A DNA stretch of 64,000 nucleotides from Zhengitettix transpicula (lineage: Eukaryota; Arthropoda; Insecta; Orthoptera; Tetrigidae), in NCBI GenBank assembly GCA_037074705.1, contig CM073591.1, forward strand, positions 184,537,432-184,601,431, given 5' to 3'. Below, piece by piece: positions 36,142-49,205 of this stretch (position 1 is its first letter; every line of letters starts with the position of its first letter). The translations under genes and the position numbers were made by a program. A model generated the notes under the pieces. The model saw only the letters and a list, made by a program, of their open reading frames with translations. It was not told the DNA's origin and did not search any database.

Positions 36142-36673
36142 GGTAGGTCTGCGAGGGCAAGTCTCGCAGGCAGAACCTTATAGGAGAGATACGAAGGGGG
36201 CAACCATTGGGGATGCCTTTTCCTCTCCGTTTTCGAACTAAGGTTCCCACAAGCCGAGGCACCTTGGCCTGTTCTGCGAGGTGTATGTTCCGGGGTCACA
36301 GACATTGGGCATACGGTAAGAGTTGTCCGCTATTCCCATTGGAATGGTCGGCCAGCTGCCTCCTAAACTGGTCGAGGCACGGTGAAGGGAATGCTGCGTC
36401 CCCACAGCCAACTCCTCTCCCGCTATCGGAACGGCGTGAGGCAAGTACCCAATTCCCGACCTACCTGATGCAGGTTTTTCTAGGGTTTTCCCTGCATTAC
36501 TTTTAGGCGAATGCCGGGTAGGATCCTTAAAATATAGCCCGGGGGCCCTAGTTAACCCTTGGCTACCTTCCTCTACCCTTCCACATCCCCCCTTTCAAAT
36601 CCCTTCCTATGCCATTAAAGGGGAGTTGCCACCTTGTGGATTACCCTCATGTAGCCTGTTAACTAAAAAAAAG
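36142..36673 (+). mobile_element. GC-rich poly(A)-tailed retroelement, copy 5, with perfect 12-bp duplication
   Basis: This is a full-length plus-strand copy of 532 bp. The target-site duplication ACAGTAAATCCT is exact at 36130-36141 and 36674-36685. The 5' hairpin CTGCGAG/CTCGCAG (36149-36170), GCCGAGG/CCTTGGC (with a G-U pair, about 36252-36269), CTATTCC/GGAATGG (near 36330) and ATGCAGG/CCTGCAT (about 36468-36496) are present. It ends in an A tail at about 36664-36672. Insertion through target-primed reverse transcription is the direct inference. Confidence 0.92.
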
Positions 36674-36689
36674 ACAGTAAATCCTTGTA

Positions 36690-37555
36690 ACAAAATAATT
36701 ATTCCACAATTAGGCGGTCGGTATTTTACTTAAAGCGGCACAGTTTCGAATATATGTCTGGAGTGGGAATTTGTTTAAACGGATGATTTAACATAATGCT
36801 TTATATGTTGACTTGAGATCAATTTTCCTCTCCTTAAAGTCTGGGACACTTGATGCGAGTAAATCTTGATGAAGATAAGAGAAATTGAAGTATTGAAGTT
36901 ACTTGTCAATAAACGTGGGAGTGCATATTTTCCAAAGCGGTTGTAACATTGCTAAGATTATCTGAAATAATGAGACTAATAGATTTGATGATAAAGGGAA
37001 TATGGCAAGATTAAATAACTACCACAGAATATAAATTAAATAAGTATAGGGGTTCGAGCGAGTAAATACTGTGGTGTGGGGCCAGCATGCAACAATTTCG
37101 GATGAACGTAATGTGGTTATTTTATTAGTACTATATAAACATACGAAATTTATGTTTGTAACTTTACTGAGATAAACAAAACAAGAGGACCAATCTATCT
37201 TTATAGGTTCAGGTATTTTTGCATTAATTAGAGTGGTTTTAAGATATCACCCTGATTATGCATCCTTACATTTGATGTCAAATAAACAGCCAAATGTTTC
37301 AGAATATTTTGAAAACACAACAGACAATTATCAATAAAATTAAAAAAGTATTACAAAATTAAAAATTTTCCCTATATAAACTTTTATGTCAACCTAAAAA
37401 CTGTTTAAACTAAAATACAGCATAAGTATAAGTGTAAAATATTGAATGAGGAAATTTTAATTAAAGAATCGACAATCTAATAATTAAAACTTAAAGACTG
37501 TAGTTTCAGAAATTTAAAAGAAATACAGCAATTCCTAGATATGTCTGGACCGGAT
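36690..37555. other. AT-rich non-coding, nothing recognised
   Basis: No exon or repeat family was recognised. Confidence 0.35.
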
Positions 37556-38125
37556 TTTGTGGCAAATGGAGATTGGCATGACAATTTTCACCAAAAATAA
37601 TAAATAAAATCTGTACAATCGAATTCCTAGTGCCTAAATCACGGAAAAATTTAATTACACTTCCTTTTGCAAAATCAGGTAAAAAGGAGAACAGACCTAC
37701 AGATTTCAGGCCGATTGCTCTCCTCTGCTATATGATGAAAATGCAGGAAAAAATTACAGTCAGGATATCTTGGTACCTGGAATTCAATTCAATCTTTAAT
37801 AATAATCAGTACGCCTTTCGTAAGCAACGATACTTTTAGAGATAGTGAAATTGAAAACGGAAGCAAAAATACACAGAGCACGCGTAGTAGTAACGACTCT
37901 GAATAGAAACTATGCATATGATTCTACGAGAAGAATTTTGGTGCTGGAACAATTATCAAAATAAAGTATAACAGGAAATATGTATGAAAATATACAAAAC
38001 ATATCTCTCAGAAAACATTAATGGTTAGAATTGGCAGCCTTATTTCATCAGAAGTCACACTCGAAGATGGACTAATGAAAGGATCAGCATTGAGAGTAGT
38101 GTTGTTTATACTTGCAGTAACCTTG
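37556..38125 (+). pseudogene. I-like LINE reverse transcriptase, 5' part of a split copy
   Basis: Frames give RT finger and palm motifs in order: DFRPIALLCYMMKMQEKIT (about 37700-37758), WYLEFNSIFNNNQYAFRKQR (37768-37830), a decayed motif A region, then LMVRIGSLIS...DGLMKGSALRVVLFILAV (about 38020-38120), which corresponds to motif B. The copy stops there and resumes at 39426 with motif C, so another LINE has been inserted between the two. Frameshifts and stops show it is inactive. Confidence 0.7.
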
Positions 38126-39425
38126 GTTTAAACTTGTCATGTACACTGGCGGGATGATGAACGTTCACAACGTAAGATCAGAAATTATCATACCAGTTAC
38201 CAAAAGAGAAGTAACTAATTAAATTAAAACAAATCTGAACCATAAGAAAGAGACAGGATTTAATCTAATTACAGGAGATATTTTAAAGCATCTGCCTAGA
38301 AAGGGTATAGTAATGTTCACGTACCTATTTATTGCAGCATTTAGATTAAAACATGTCCCTACGTGCTGGAAACCAGGAAAACAACCCAATGATGTTAAAT
38401 CTTATAGAGCGATTTCTCTACTACCAAAATTTCTAAACTGTTTGAGAAACTACTGCTCAAGAGTATGCGGCCAATAATAGAATATAATAAACTCATACTA
38501 GCTTTCCAATTTTTATTTAGACAGTAGCACTCAACAATAGATCAAGTGCATAGAATAACCGATATTATTGACTGTGTTCTGGACGAAAAAAAAGTCTGCT
38601 TTGCAGCCTTCTTAGATGCTTCGCAAGCCTCCAACAAAGTATGGCTTGAGACATAAACTTTTGCTGCCAAAGCAATATGTAGAGATATTAACATCAGACA
38701 CCACAGACAGACTATTCAGAATTAAACAAGAAGATGAATATTCCGACCTGAGAGAGATAGCAGCCTGAGTGCCCCATGGTAGCGTCCTGGGTCATATCCT
38801 CTACTTACTATATACGAGCGATATCCCAAAATTGTAAGTAACTGAGGTAGCTACATATGCAGGTGATACCGTGTTACTTGCAATAGAGAAAGACCAATAC
38901 CTTTCAACTAGAAGACTGCAAGAAGCTGACTGGACTAAATAATGGAGGATAAAGCTGAACGAGCAGAAATCTATCCGTATAGTATTCACAAACAATCAAT
39001 CAAAAGACACACCGTCACTAAATATATGGCACTATTGTGTCCTATGAGAACAACGCCAGGTACCTAGGCATGACTCTAGACACCAAACTTGGGTGGAAAG
39101 AGTATGTTTAAAAAAATCTGAATTAAGCATAAAATATAGACAATACTATTGGATAGTAGAACTTCAAACTTCTGATTTACAATCAAATATTGAAACCAAC
39201 GCGTCTCTACGGTATTCAGCTTTGGGGCTGTCGTCAACCCAGTGGTCCGACAACTTCCGAAAGATCAACACCGTCCCAGAAGATTGATTAGAAGAAAACC
39301 AGCTGATCTTGTGTGAAGTGCAGTGTATAAAAGCAGAGCACAGTGTGTGAGTGAAGTGTACAAAGACCAGAAAAATGTAGAAGACAAAATTGGATGGACT
39401 CTAGTCGTAAAAAATATAGTTTTAG
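38126..39425 (+). pseudogene. Jockey-like LINE fragment nested in the I-like LINE
   Basis: Frames read in order TGDILKHLPRKGIVMFTYLF (38275-38330), a decayed SYRAISLLPKF, then DQVHRITDIIDCVLDEKKVC and AAFLDASQAS (motif A region, about 38545-38634). PHGSVLGHILYLLYTSDIP (about 38770-38825) follows, then TYAGDTVLL near 38853-38879 and ARYLGMTLDTKLGWKEYV (about 39055-39108). The catalytic YADD is changed to YAGD, so the polymerase is dead. The fragment is 5'-truncated and the C-terminal region is scrambled by shifts. Its outer ends were placed from the break in the surrounding LINE and are uncertain by tens of bases. Confidence 0.7.
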
Positions 39426-40440
39426 ATTTTTAGAAGTAAATTAAAAAGACTGGTTTTAATGGTAGGCACACAAAATTGTACACGGACGATATAGTCATCC
39501 TAAAAAAGGCACAAAAATGAAAGACTCTACGGATCAAATGCAGTGAGCTTTGAGCGGTATAGCTGAGTGGGCAAAGATTACTGGTTTCTCCTTCTCTCCA
39601 AATAAATAAAAAAAAGAGTACTATTTTTGCTGAATAATAAACTGAGTCCACCGGCCCTCAAAATAAGGAGAAGTTATATCTCAACCGAGGTTAGAATACT
39701 GGCAAACTTAAGTTTAAAGAACACATTGAAGGCCTGACCCACGACATTAAAAAACGCATACAACTATTGCCAGTCATTGCATCAAAGAATTGGGGAGAGA
39801 ACAAGAAAAATTTGAAAATTACCTACAACGCCGTAATTAGAAGCAAGATTGACTACAGCCTCTCAATATACGGATCAGCTAAAAATAACTTACTTGCAAA
39901 AATAAAAGTATTCATGAATGAAACTATGAGATTAATCAAATGATGTATTAGATCCACACCGATAAGAAGGACTTTGGATGGAAACAGGAGAATAAGATTT
40001 GGAAAATAGGTACAGTTTGATAACAGCGAGAAGCTTCACCAACCATTGACAAAAAAGCAACATTCAACATAAAGCTTCCCAACCAAGTGATTTATACAGA
40101 AGACTTAAGTTTGGAACCAAGACAAAGAATTTGCTCAGAGATCTAGGATTATACATACCAAAAATTGATCGTTGTGTATTCCCGAACTCACCACCATGGA
40201 GTCAACACAAATTATAGTAGACAATTCGCTTATGGCCTTGGAAACTTTGAGGACAAGAAAGAAGGATGGAACACAGTAAGAAACAACATCCTAATGAAAG
40301 TGGACCAAGCTACACCTATTTATACTGATGCATCCAGGAGCAAGAGTGGAACTGGATGAAGTGCGTGACAGAGAATCTGCGAACGACAAAAATACCTTAA
40401 AAGCTGTCTGACAGCTACACGGAACGCCAACATTATTAGG
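39426..40440 (+). pseudogene. I-like LINE, 3' part with RT motif C and RNase H
   Basis: The fragment starts with LYTDDIVILKKAQK, an intact YxDD box (39479-39490), then LKFKEHIEGLTHDIKKRIQL and KNLKITYNAVIRSKIDYSLS-IYGSA (about 39705-39880), the usual post-RT region. An RNase H domain begins with IYTDASRSKSGTG (about 40318-40358), followed by a stop. Presence of RNase H places it with I/R1/LOA-type LINEs. It continues the copy interrupted at 38125. Confidence 0.7.
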
Positions 40441-41599
40441 GTTAAATAATTGATTTCCAGTAGCTTATATTTAGCTGACGTAATATTGTGGAAATATTCA
40501 GACGGTATTATTGTCTGCGGTGTGTAATGTTGAAAGATTTGAATAAATGTACAGTCTGCGATACAATCTACCCGGATAAGGTTGGTTACAGTCTCTAATT
40601 AGTGAAGTCCGATGGGTGCTGAATCACATCTGTTAGCAATATTGAAGGAGATAAAAGAATAAAATTTGATTGAAAAAGTTGTAATGGCTGTCGGTGGACT
40701 TATTTCAATGATATTATCACTTCGGCGAAATATTTAGAATCAACTGATGATTGTCTTTGGTGCGGTAGGGATTTAATCCCGTTTGCTGACTTACGTTGTG
40801 TAGAAAGTGTAATATTATGACCTGTTTAATTCAAAGTCATTTAAATAATTTGTGATCTAAACTCAAAAGTTAAAATAATTGGTGAAGTGAAAGATTTAGC
40901 GTGATACGTGACTGCTCCGATTTGTGGTATGTACAAAAATCCATTGTAAACCTTGTATAATATTCCTGACCGTCAGATTTCTTACTCCATACTTTAATAT
41001 TCAAGTAAATTCATATAAATTTTGCATTAATTTATCAATTTTGTTATTTCAGTGATTATTATTGTTTGAGGGCCAACAACGTGATCCTGAAGGTTTCAGA
41101 ATCTCATTTAATTATAAAAATGTATAGTAACTAATTAAATTAAAAAGAAAAAATTTTTATTGTTTAAAATTGGATTTGCTATTTATCATTTCATATATCA
41201 AATATGTCAGTAGATAATAGTTCAGTTTTAATGAATTGTTTAAATAAGTCTTTACAACGCAAAGTTTTCTCCACAGTGTTTGGCTTTGATTTTATTCTAA
41301 TTTGTACATCACAGTATATATGTAGTAACCCTTTAAAGGGAATGTTTGATGTAGTAAATAGGTAAGGACGCAGAACAGTGACCGCCGTTAGACAAGTCCT
41401 GTGCAATGCACATGGAAATTTCAGCATGAGTAGGTACAAGTCGCAAAGCGTTTTGAGTCAACACTAGTAGTTTCCATGTATGCATTTGTGTGTCTGTTTT
41501 AAACGTGAAATCTGTGCTTTTAGATAAACGTTTACTAGTTCATACCTTTATACCATAATGCCCTTCACTTGTTCACCAACAATTAACCCCAAGGAAAGA
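40441..41599. other. Non-coding, nothing recognised
   Basis: AT-rich stretch between LINE remains. It may include 3' UTR of the I-like element. No exon seen. Confidence 0.35.
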
Positions 41600-43490
41600 T
41601 AATAGGGATATACCATTAAAAATAAAAAAAAGCAGTATATGAAAAAAGACGTGCGAGATCAAAATGCCAACGAACGCACAGACCTACCGACAAAAAGGCC
41701 TATTACTTACTGTGTCGAAAATGAACGAACAAGCTCAAAGAAGTCCGAAACCATAATTTCGAGCAATATAATCTACACTAAGCAGAACAGGTAAACTCCA
41801 TATGGAAACCAATTAAGAACAGCAGAAAACCTAAAATCCCTACTCCACCAGTAAGGAAAGTTAACAATGAACGTTGGGAAAAAAGTGACGTTGAGAAAGC
41901 TAATTTATTTGCAGGACACTTAATCTCCGATTTCCAACCGATAGACAATGTAAGTGACCAAGAAATACAACAAAGTCAACCGACAATACAGAATACCTAT
42001 CAAAGCCCTGACATCAAAAGAAATCACGATGGAAATTAAACTCCAAAACCTAAAAAAGTCACCTGGAATTGATCTTGTCACGGCAAGCATCATGAAGGAA
42101 CTACCGAAAAAATTAATAGTAATGCTTACCTACATTTACAATGCAATTATACTACTTGGATACTGGCCCAGATGTCTAAAAAATGCTCAATTTATAATGG
42201 TTGGTTAACCAGGTGATATTACAGAAGTCGCTGCCTTCAGACCTATCAGCCTACTGTCAATCATCTCAAAAATACTGTAAAGGCTGGTGCTTCCCAGGTT
42301 AAACGGAGGCCTGGACTCAGAAACCTGGATACCAGAACACGAGTTCGGCTTCCGTAAAAAAAGCAGTCAACAGTACAACGAGTTCATAGAATCACCGAAA
42401 ACCTAAATCAGGCACTTGAAAATAAACAATACTGTAGTGGAAAATTCCTTTGATAAAGTCTGGTCTGGCATCCAGGATTAATTTACAAAATCATGCGAAC
42501 TTTTCCACATTCATACTTCAACCTCCTCAAATCATATTTGAACGAAAGAAAATTCCAAACTTAAGTAAATGAGATCTTTCCGATAAAATCTGGAGTGCCC
42601 CAAGGTAGTGTCCTTGGACCTCTGCTCTATGTCTTGTACTGCTCAGACATAGCACTGGCGCATAATATAACAATAGGGGCATTCGCCGACCACACAGATA
42701 TTCTATCATGCCAAGAAGGCCCCCTAGTAGCATCAAATATTACTCAAAGCTCCCTAACCAACCTACAAGAATGGCTAAAATAATGGAAAGTGAAAGTGAA
42801 CGAGAAGAAATCTGTGCACGTTATCTTCACTCTCAGCAAAGAAACCTGTCCTACAGTTTCCATAAACAATGTGCAGATTCCGCAAACACAAACAGTAACG
42901 TACCTAGGATTACAATTAGATACTAAACTGACTTGGAAATATTATATAAGAAAACTGTGATCAAGACTAAATAAATTCAGTGGCTGATAGGAAGAAAATC
43001 ACGGCTATCGATAGAAAATAAAATCCTATTATACAAAGCAGTCTTGACGTGACTTGACAGTCGGACTTGAATTATGGGGATGTGCATCCAAATCAAACAT
43101 TGCAATGACCCAAAGGTGCCAATCCAAAATATTCCAACCTCACGCTGCACACCGATCTTCAAGTTCCTACGGTGCAGGAAGACATCCGACAGAAATTCAT
43201 CAAGCACCACGCAGTACTGGACAATCATCCTAACCCGCTACTGGACCATCTCCTACTACCAGTGACGAGCAAAAGTCTGGAAAACATGTGGCCAAGAGAA
43301 TTAATATAATTAATACTTTTTCGTTGTTGTTTTCTTTTCTATCATGTTTTAAATTCTACAGACGATATCATTGGATATCTCCCTGATATTTCTTTATCAT
43401 CTCGGCCAGTACAGCTGTCAGCATCATAAGTTATAGAATTATAAATTATTCTGATTGCTAAACAAATAAATAAATAAAATAAAAAAGTTG
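41600..43490 (+). pseudogene. Jockey-like LINE ORF2 remnant
   Basis: The pre-RT region is readable in shifted frames (41640-41980). It is followed by RIPIKALTSKEITMEIKLQN, LKKSPGIDLVTASIMKELPK (about 41978-42103) and AAFRPISLLSIISKIL, then PEHEFGFRKKSSQ (about 42336-42374). SGVPQGSVLGPLLYVLYCSD (about 42588-42650) follows, then FADHTDIL (42682-42705), and a C-terminal part with VTYLGLQLDTKLTWKYYIRK (about 42897-42956). The YADD box is changed to FADH, losing the second Asp. The 3' end appears as AAACAAATAAATAAATAAAA near 43460-43485. Multiple shifts and stops are present. Confidence 0.8.
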
Positions 43491-43599
43491 TTGATGGGAA
43501 TTTAAAAATTAACCAAAAGCTCGGTTTCGAAAACTCCAGAAGATTGCAACACGTGGATAGGAACCATTAAGAGAGATTTTACTCCTACAAAATCGAGCA

Positions 43600-44520
43600 G
43601 GGTAAATAATTTATTAAATGATTTATTAAATTTTTTTATATATATTTTTATTAACAATCAGATTTCTAATGATCTTTTAGCTAATTTTCTAACATGTACA
43701 ATTTAATAATAGGGTCTTGCACTGATGTCGTGGAGAGGTGAGGGTTCAACAACGCCACCTCAGTTTTTATTGTAGTCTATTGGCCAGCATCTCTTCTGTC
43801 TTCGGTTGTTATTTCGTTGTAGTAACTGCTCTAGTAGTCTAAGGGGGGGGGGGGGGGAGTTGAAGTACAGTATGGTGTTTACTATTTTTATCTCTGAAGA
43901 CGTCTGCTATGTATGTAAACTGAAGTTGGATACATACCAGGGAGCATTTGTAATAGTGCGGAGGATTTTTGATTGTACTCTTTGCATGATAGCGATGTGA
44001 GACTTGGCTGCACATCCCCAGAGCTCTATTCCGTACGTCCACATAGGTTTTATCACTGTTTTGTAAATGAGTAATTTGATTTCTATTGATAATTTTGATT
44101 TTCATCCAATCAGCCAGTTTAATAATTTAGTTTTTATTTCTATTTGCTTTTTCTTTTTATTGATGTGATCCCTCCATTTCAGCTTGGTGTCTAAGTGAAG
44201 ACCAAGATATTTGACTGATTCTGCTTTTGGAATTTCTTCCTGATTGAGCTTTACTATAGGAAAATGTTCCTTTTTAAGGGTAAATGTTATGTGGGATGAT
44301 TTCGATGCATTTACTTTTATTTTCCATCTTTTTAGCCAGTTCTCTATTTTTTGTAGATGTTCTTGAAGTTTCTGTGATGCGGAATCAGGGTCTGTGTGTG
44401 TTGACAGTATTGCTGTATCATCAGAAAAGGTACTTGTGCTTACGTCCATTGAGGTTGGCAAGTCCGAAGTGTATAAGACGTATAATAGGGGGCCAAGGAT
44501 GCTGCCCTGATTTATTAAAA
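43600..44520 (-). pseudogene. Jockey-like LINE 3' fragment, relatively intact
   Basis: On the minus strand the frame is open from about 44520 (GSILGPLLYVLYTSDLP) through FSDDTAIL (44417-44428, catalytic pair kept, A to S), ENWLKRWKIKVNASKSSHIT and SVKYLGLHLDTKLKWRDHIN to 44102. After one frameshift it continues as KSKLSIEIKLLIYKTVIKPM and WTYGIELWGCAAKSHIA (43990-44090). A second shift coincides with the G-run at 43842-43857, after which LLEQLLQRNNNRRQKRCWPI leads to the stop near 43768. The 3' UTR reaches the T/A-rich end near 43600. It is younger-looking than the other LINE remains, but 5'-truncated at about 44520. Confidence 0.85.
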
Positions 44521-44534
44521 TGAGTAGAAACATT

Positions 44535-45376
44535 GGTCATTGATATGGAAATGCGTGTAAATAATTGACATTGTACATAAATGTTTCCGAATAAGTGAAC
44601 TAATATCAAGACTATGCAATATTCTTAATGCATGTAGGTATTAGTTTCATTTAGGAGATAGATTACAAAAATGTTAATTTTTCAGGATTGCCAGTTACAC
44701 TTTTCAACGACAGGCATTATCACGGAGGCAATAACGTTTCATGATAAAACTGGTCGAATAATTTTAGCCCCGTTGAAATTTCCGTTATTGAGTTCAATTC
44801 CAACTTTTACGAAAAAGTGTCCTGATAACATGTTATAAGGGGTGGTTCAGAAGATAGAGGGCAGAGGAAGGAACAAACATTTCTCTCTGTGGTGATGCAA
44901 AACTATCAAACATGCTGAGTATGAGAGACAGTTTACAAGTTTAGCAGAACTTAATTTACAAAATTTGGTATGAAAGGAGGTATCACCAAAAAAACAAATT
45001 GTGAAGAAATAAATTTGAACAATTTTAATGTCTCTTTGTATTTTCAAGAATTGTGTTCAGCTAAAAATTTTCCTGTCGTTATTTGTGATATTGATGTTTT
45101 AAAAGCAACGGAGAAACTACCGGTAATTGTGTATGTTGGATAACATACTGTATACTGAGACCGAACGAAATTGAATTGTGAAGAGTGTCGGGACAATATG
45201 TCCATAAACAAAAACGATAATATGCATTGCTCATCTATGCAATGTACAATGAATTTTGTTAGAGGGAAAATTATCCTACCACCTCCACAAATTATTAACA
45301 TAGTTTAATATGTTTTTTGTCGTAAAAATATTACTGTTAAAACATGAAGTAAATTATTTAAATTAGAAATCATAAT
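44535..45376. other. AT-rich non-coding, nothing recognised
   Basis: No exon or repeat family was recognised. A minus-strand frame at 45044-45301 has no motif. Confidence 0.35.
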
Positions 45377-45905
45377 TCTCTCGCAGGTAACTTGCGAGGG
45401 ATGTTCTCTCGCAGGCAGGACCTTTTAGGAGAGATACGAAGGGGCTACCTTTGGGGATGCCTTTCCCTCTCCATTTTTGAACTAAGGTTCCCACAAGCCG
45501 AGGCACCTCGGCCTGTTTTGAGAGGAGTATGTTCCGGGGTCACAGACCTTGGGCATACGGTAAGAGTTGTTCGCTATTCCCATTGGAATAGTCGGCCAGC
45601 TGTCTCCTAAACTGGTCGAGGCACGGAGAAGGGAATGCTGCGTCCCCACAGCAAACTCCTTTCCCACTATCGGAAGGGCGTGGGACAAGTACCCAATGCC
45701 CGACCTACCCGATGCAGGTTTTCCCTGCATTCCTTTAGGCAAATGCCGCGTGGGATCCTTAAACTATAGCCCGGGGGCCCTAGTTAACCCTTGGCTACCT
45801 TCTCCTACGTTTCCGCATCCTTCCTTTCAAATATCTTTCTATGCTATTGAAGGGGAGTTGCCACAACGTGGATTACCCTCATGTAGCTGTTACCCCCCAC
45901 CCCCC
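45377..45905 (+). mobile_element. GC-rich poly(A)-tailed retroelement, copy 6
   Basis: Plus-strand full-length copy. The 5' hairpin is CTTGCGAG/CTCGCAGG (45391-45415). GCCGAGG-CA-CCTCGGC is perfect (near 45498-45513), as is CTATTCC/GGAATAG (near 45572-45590). The ATGCAGG/CCTGCAT stem is kept although its loop has shrunk to a few bases (about 45712-45730), against about 15 in other copies. The tail region is unusual: CATGTAGCTGTTA is followed by C-rich sequence before CAAAAAAATG. No clear target-site duplication was found. Confidence 0.85.
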
Positions 45906-45909
45906 CACT

Positions 45910-47125
<1,216 letters not shown>

Positions 47126-47131
47126 CAAATG

Positions 47132-48110
47132 TGTAATGAAATTGTTTCTTTAATTATTGGCGGCGTAACTTTGAGGCAAAAGCATTGTAAATAACAGAAT
47201 TGATTGGCGCGTAAATGCAGAGACTATAATGGGTGTTAGGAATTGTTGTCGAGAAAGCGTATATAAGACGCTCAGGACTGTGGACAGCCAGAGTGTGTGT
47301 GTTTGGAGGTCTGGACAAAACAGTCAGAAAATAGTCAGAGAGCAGTATGTTGTGAGAAATAGCCAGTCAGTCATGTGTGTTCTGAGAGATTTGCCAAAGG
47401 TGGCCGAATTCAGAAAAGCATTAGCTGAATATATCAGTTTCTGTATTAAAGGGATTTTCCACGGCAAAATGAGTGTGAATTTATGTACGACAGTAAAACA
47501 GAGAGGAGCCGGCCGAAAGAGTTGCAAAGTGTTACGACGAAAAGTAATCCGATAATAAAATCAGTGCTAAGGCCTGTCAGTAAAAATAGTTATCCATTAA
47601 AAATTAAAATATTCACGTGTGCACAAACCGGAGCAGCTCTGAACAATTTTTTGTAAATCTTTACGTAAATATCGTTTACCGCCAGATTTCTATAACTTTG
47701 TCAGATATTTCTATAACTTTGCTAGATTTTATAATTTTGTCAGATATTACTATATAGTTTGATCAGACTTTTCATATTTCTTTGGTTTTTGTTGTTATAA
47801 AATTTTGTTATTGTAAATTAAATTCATTTTTTTGCTTTTGTAACTTGATGAAAATAGAAAATCACTGTCTTTATTAGAGGCCCTATAAACGGCCCTGAAA
47901 GTGTAGATTCTCATGAAATCTGAGGCATTTACTTAAAATTATAAAATGTAAATTCATCCAAAATCAAATTTGTCAAATAAATAATAATAGTTATCTTTTA
48001 AAAATTTTGGTTTAATTTAAATTTCCTTCCTTTGTTTCTTAATTATCTAATGAATAATACATCATTTGGCGATAACGTGCTGGCATTATAATAAAATGAG
48101 AATACTACAA
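47132..48110 (+). mobile_element. LTR-like element f
   Basis: Starts TGTAATGAAATTG, ends GAATACTACA, 979 bp. The core variant GGCCCTATAAACGGCCCTGA is at about 47879. TTGGCGATAACGTGCTGG (48068-48085) near the right end corresponds to the TTGGC...ACGTGG motif of other copies. Its left flank is (GA)n instead of (TA)n; the right flank is (TA)n. Confidence 0.55.
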
Positions 48111-48152
48111 TATATATATATATATATATATATTGTAGTGTTATATATATAT

Positions 48153-49205
48153 TGTAATACTAATTAAAAAGGCCATTAATCGTTTTAATTAAATTCAATT
48201 GTTATCGGCGAAAATACATCAAAAGAAACAATGTAAGGTCGAGGCATTGTTAGCTAACGCACGCCAAAAGTTAGAGCCCAAACGGTATTCGCGGAAAGAA
48301 ATTCATTGAGTAGGAGTCTGCGGCGAGAGGCGAGACAGAAAAGTTTGCGTGCGGCAAAGGTTGCAGTAAAGAGAATATGCTGATTTAAAATATGAATAGC
48401 GCAGTCCAATAAGTCCAACTGCGAGATCTACTAGTTTAAATAAAACGCGAGTGAACAGTTTTAGCGGAGAGATTCAAATAATAATCGCAAAGTTGGAAGC
48501 AAAAGGTTTTGCTTCGCACAGACTGAACTGAATTCCACACAAGGACATCAAAGAGACCTAGGTCCGAGGGCTAACTGAGGGGCGGCAGATCCAAAGTTCT
48601 AGATGGCAGTGAATGAGAACATCGACCGAGTGTAGTAAAATTTTATTGTGTAGAATCAGTGAATGGCCTTTTTAGTGGGTGTTGTCCTCAAGATCCAAGA
48701 ATGAGATCTGGTACCAGAAAGACAATATGTGAGTACAAATAAAATATTTTAAAATCTGTAAACGAGGATTAAAGATAGAAGTCAGATTTCTTTCATTTTC
48801 TTTTTATTTAGTTTCTTTCATTTCGTTTATTTTCATATTCTATTAAGTTAGCTTAAATCAGTTTGAATTGTTATTGTTAGTTTCTTAAATTGGATTGTAC
48901 GGTATATCAAACCCAGTAATGACCCTGAGATAAAGAGGATTTCGACGTATTTGATTGTAAAATATAAAGTTGTATTTTTCCCAGAACGCCACGAATTGCA
49001 AAATATAAATAAAATATTGTTTGTTAACTTGAAGAAATTCGGCTTAAAAGGTAGGGATTACAATTTTGCTTTCAAAGAATAAATTTTTAAATATTAATAA
49101 TTTTGGTAATTAATTCTTTTAATTATGTTAACTTATTTAATTATTACATAAATTGGCTTCCACAACGTGGGGAAAATTTAATTCATTTACTCTCTATTAA
49201 TTATT

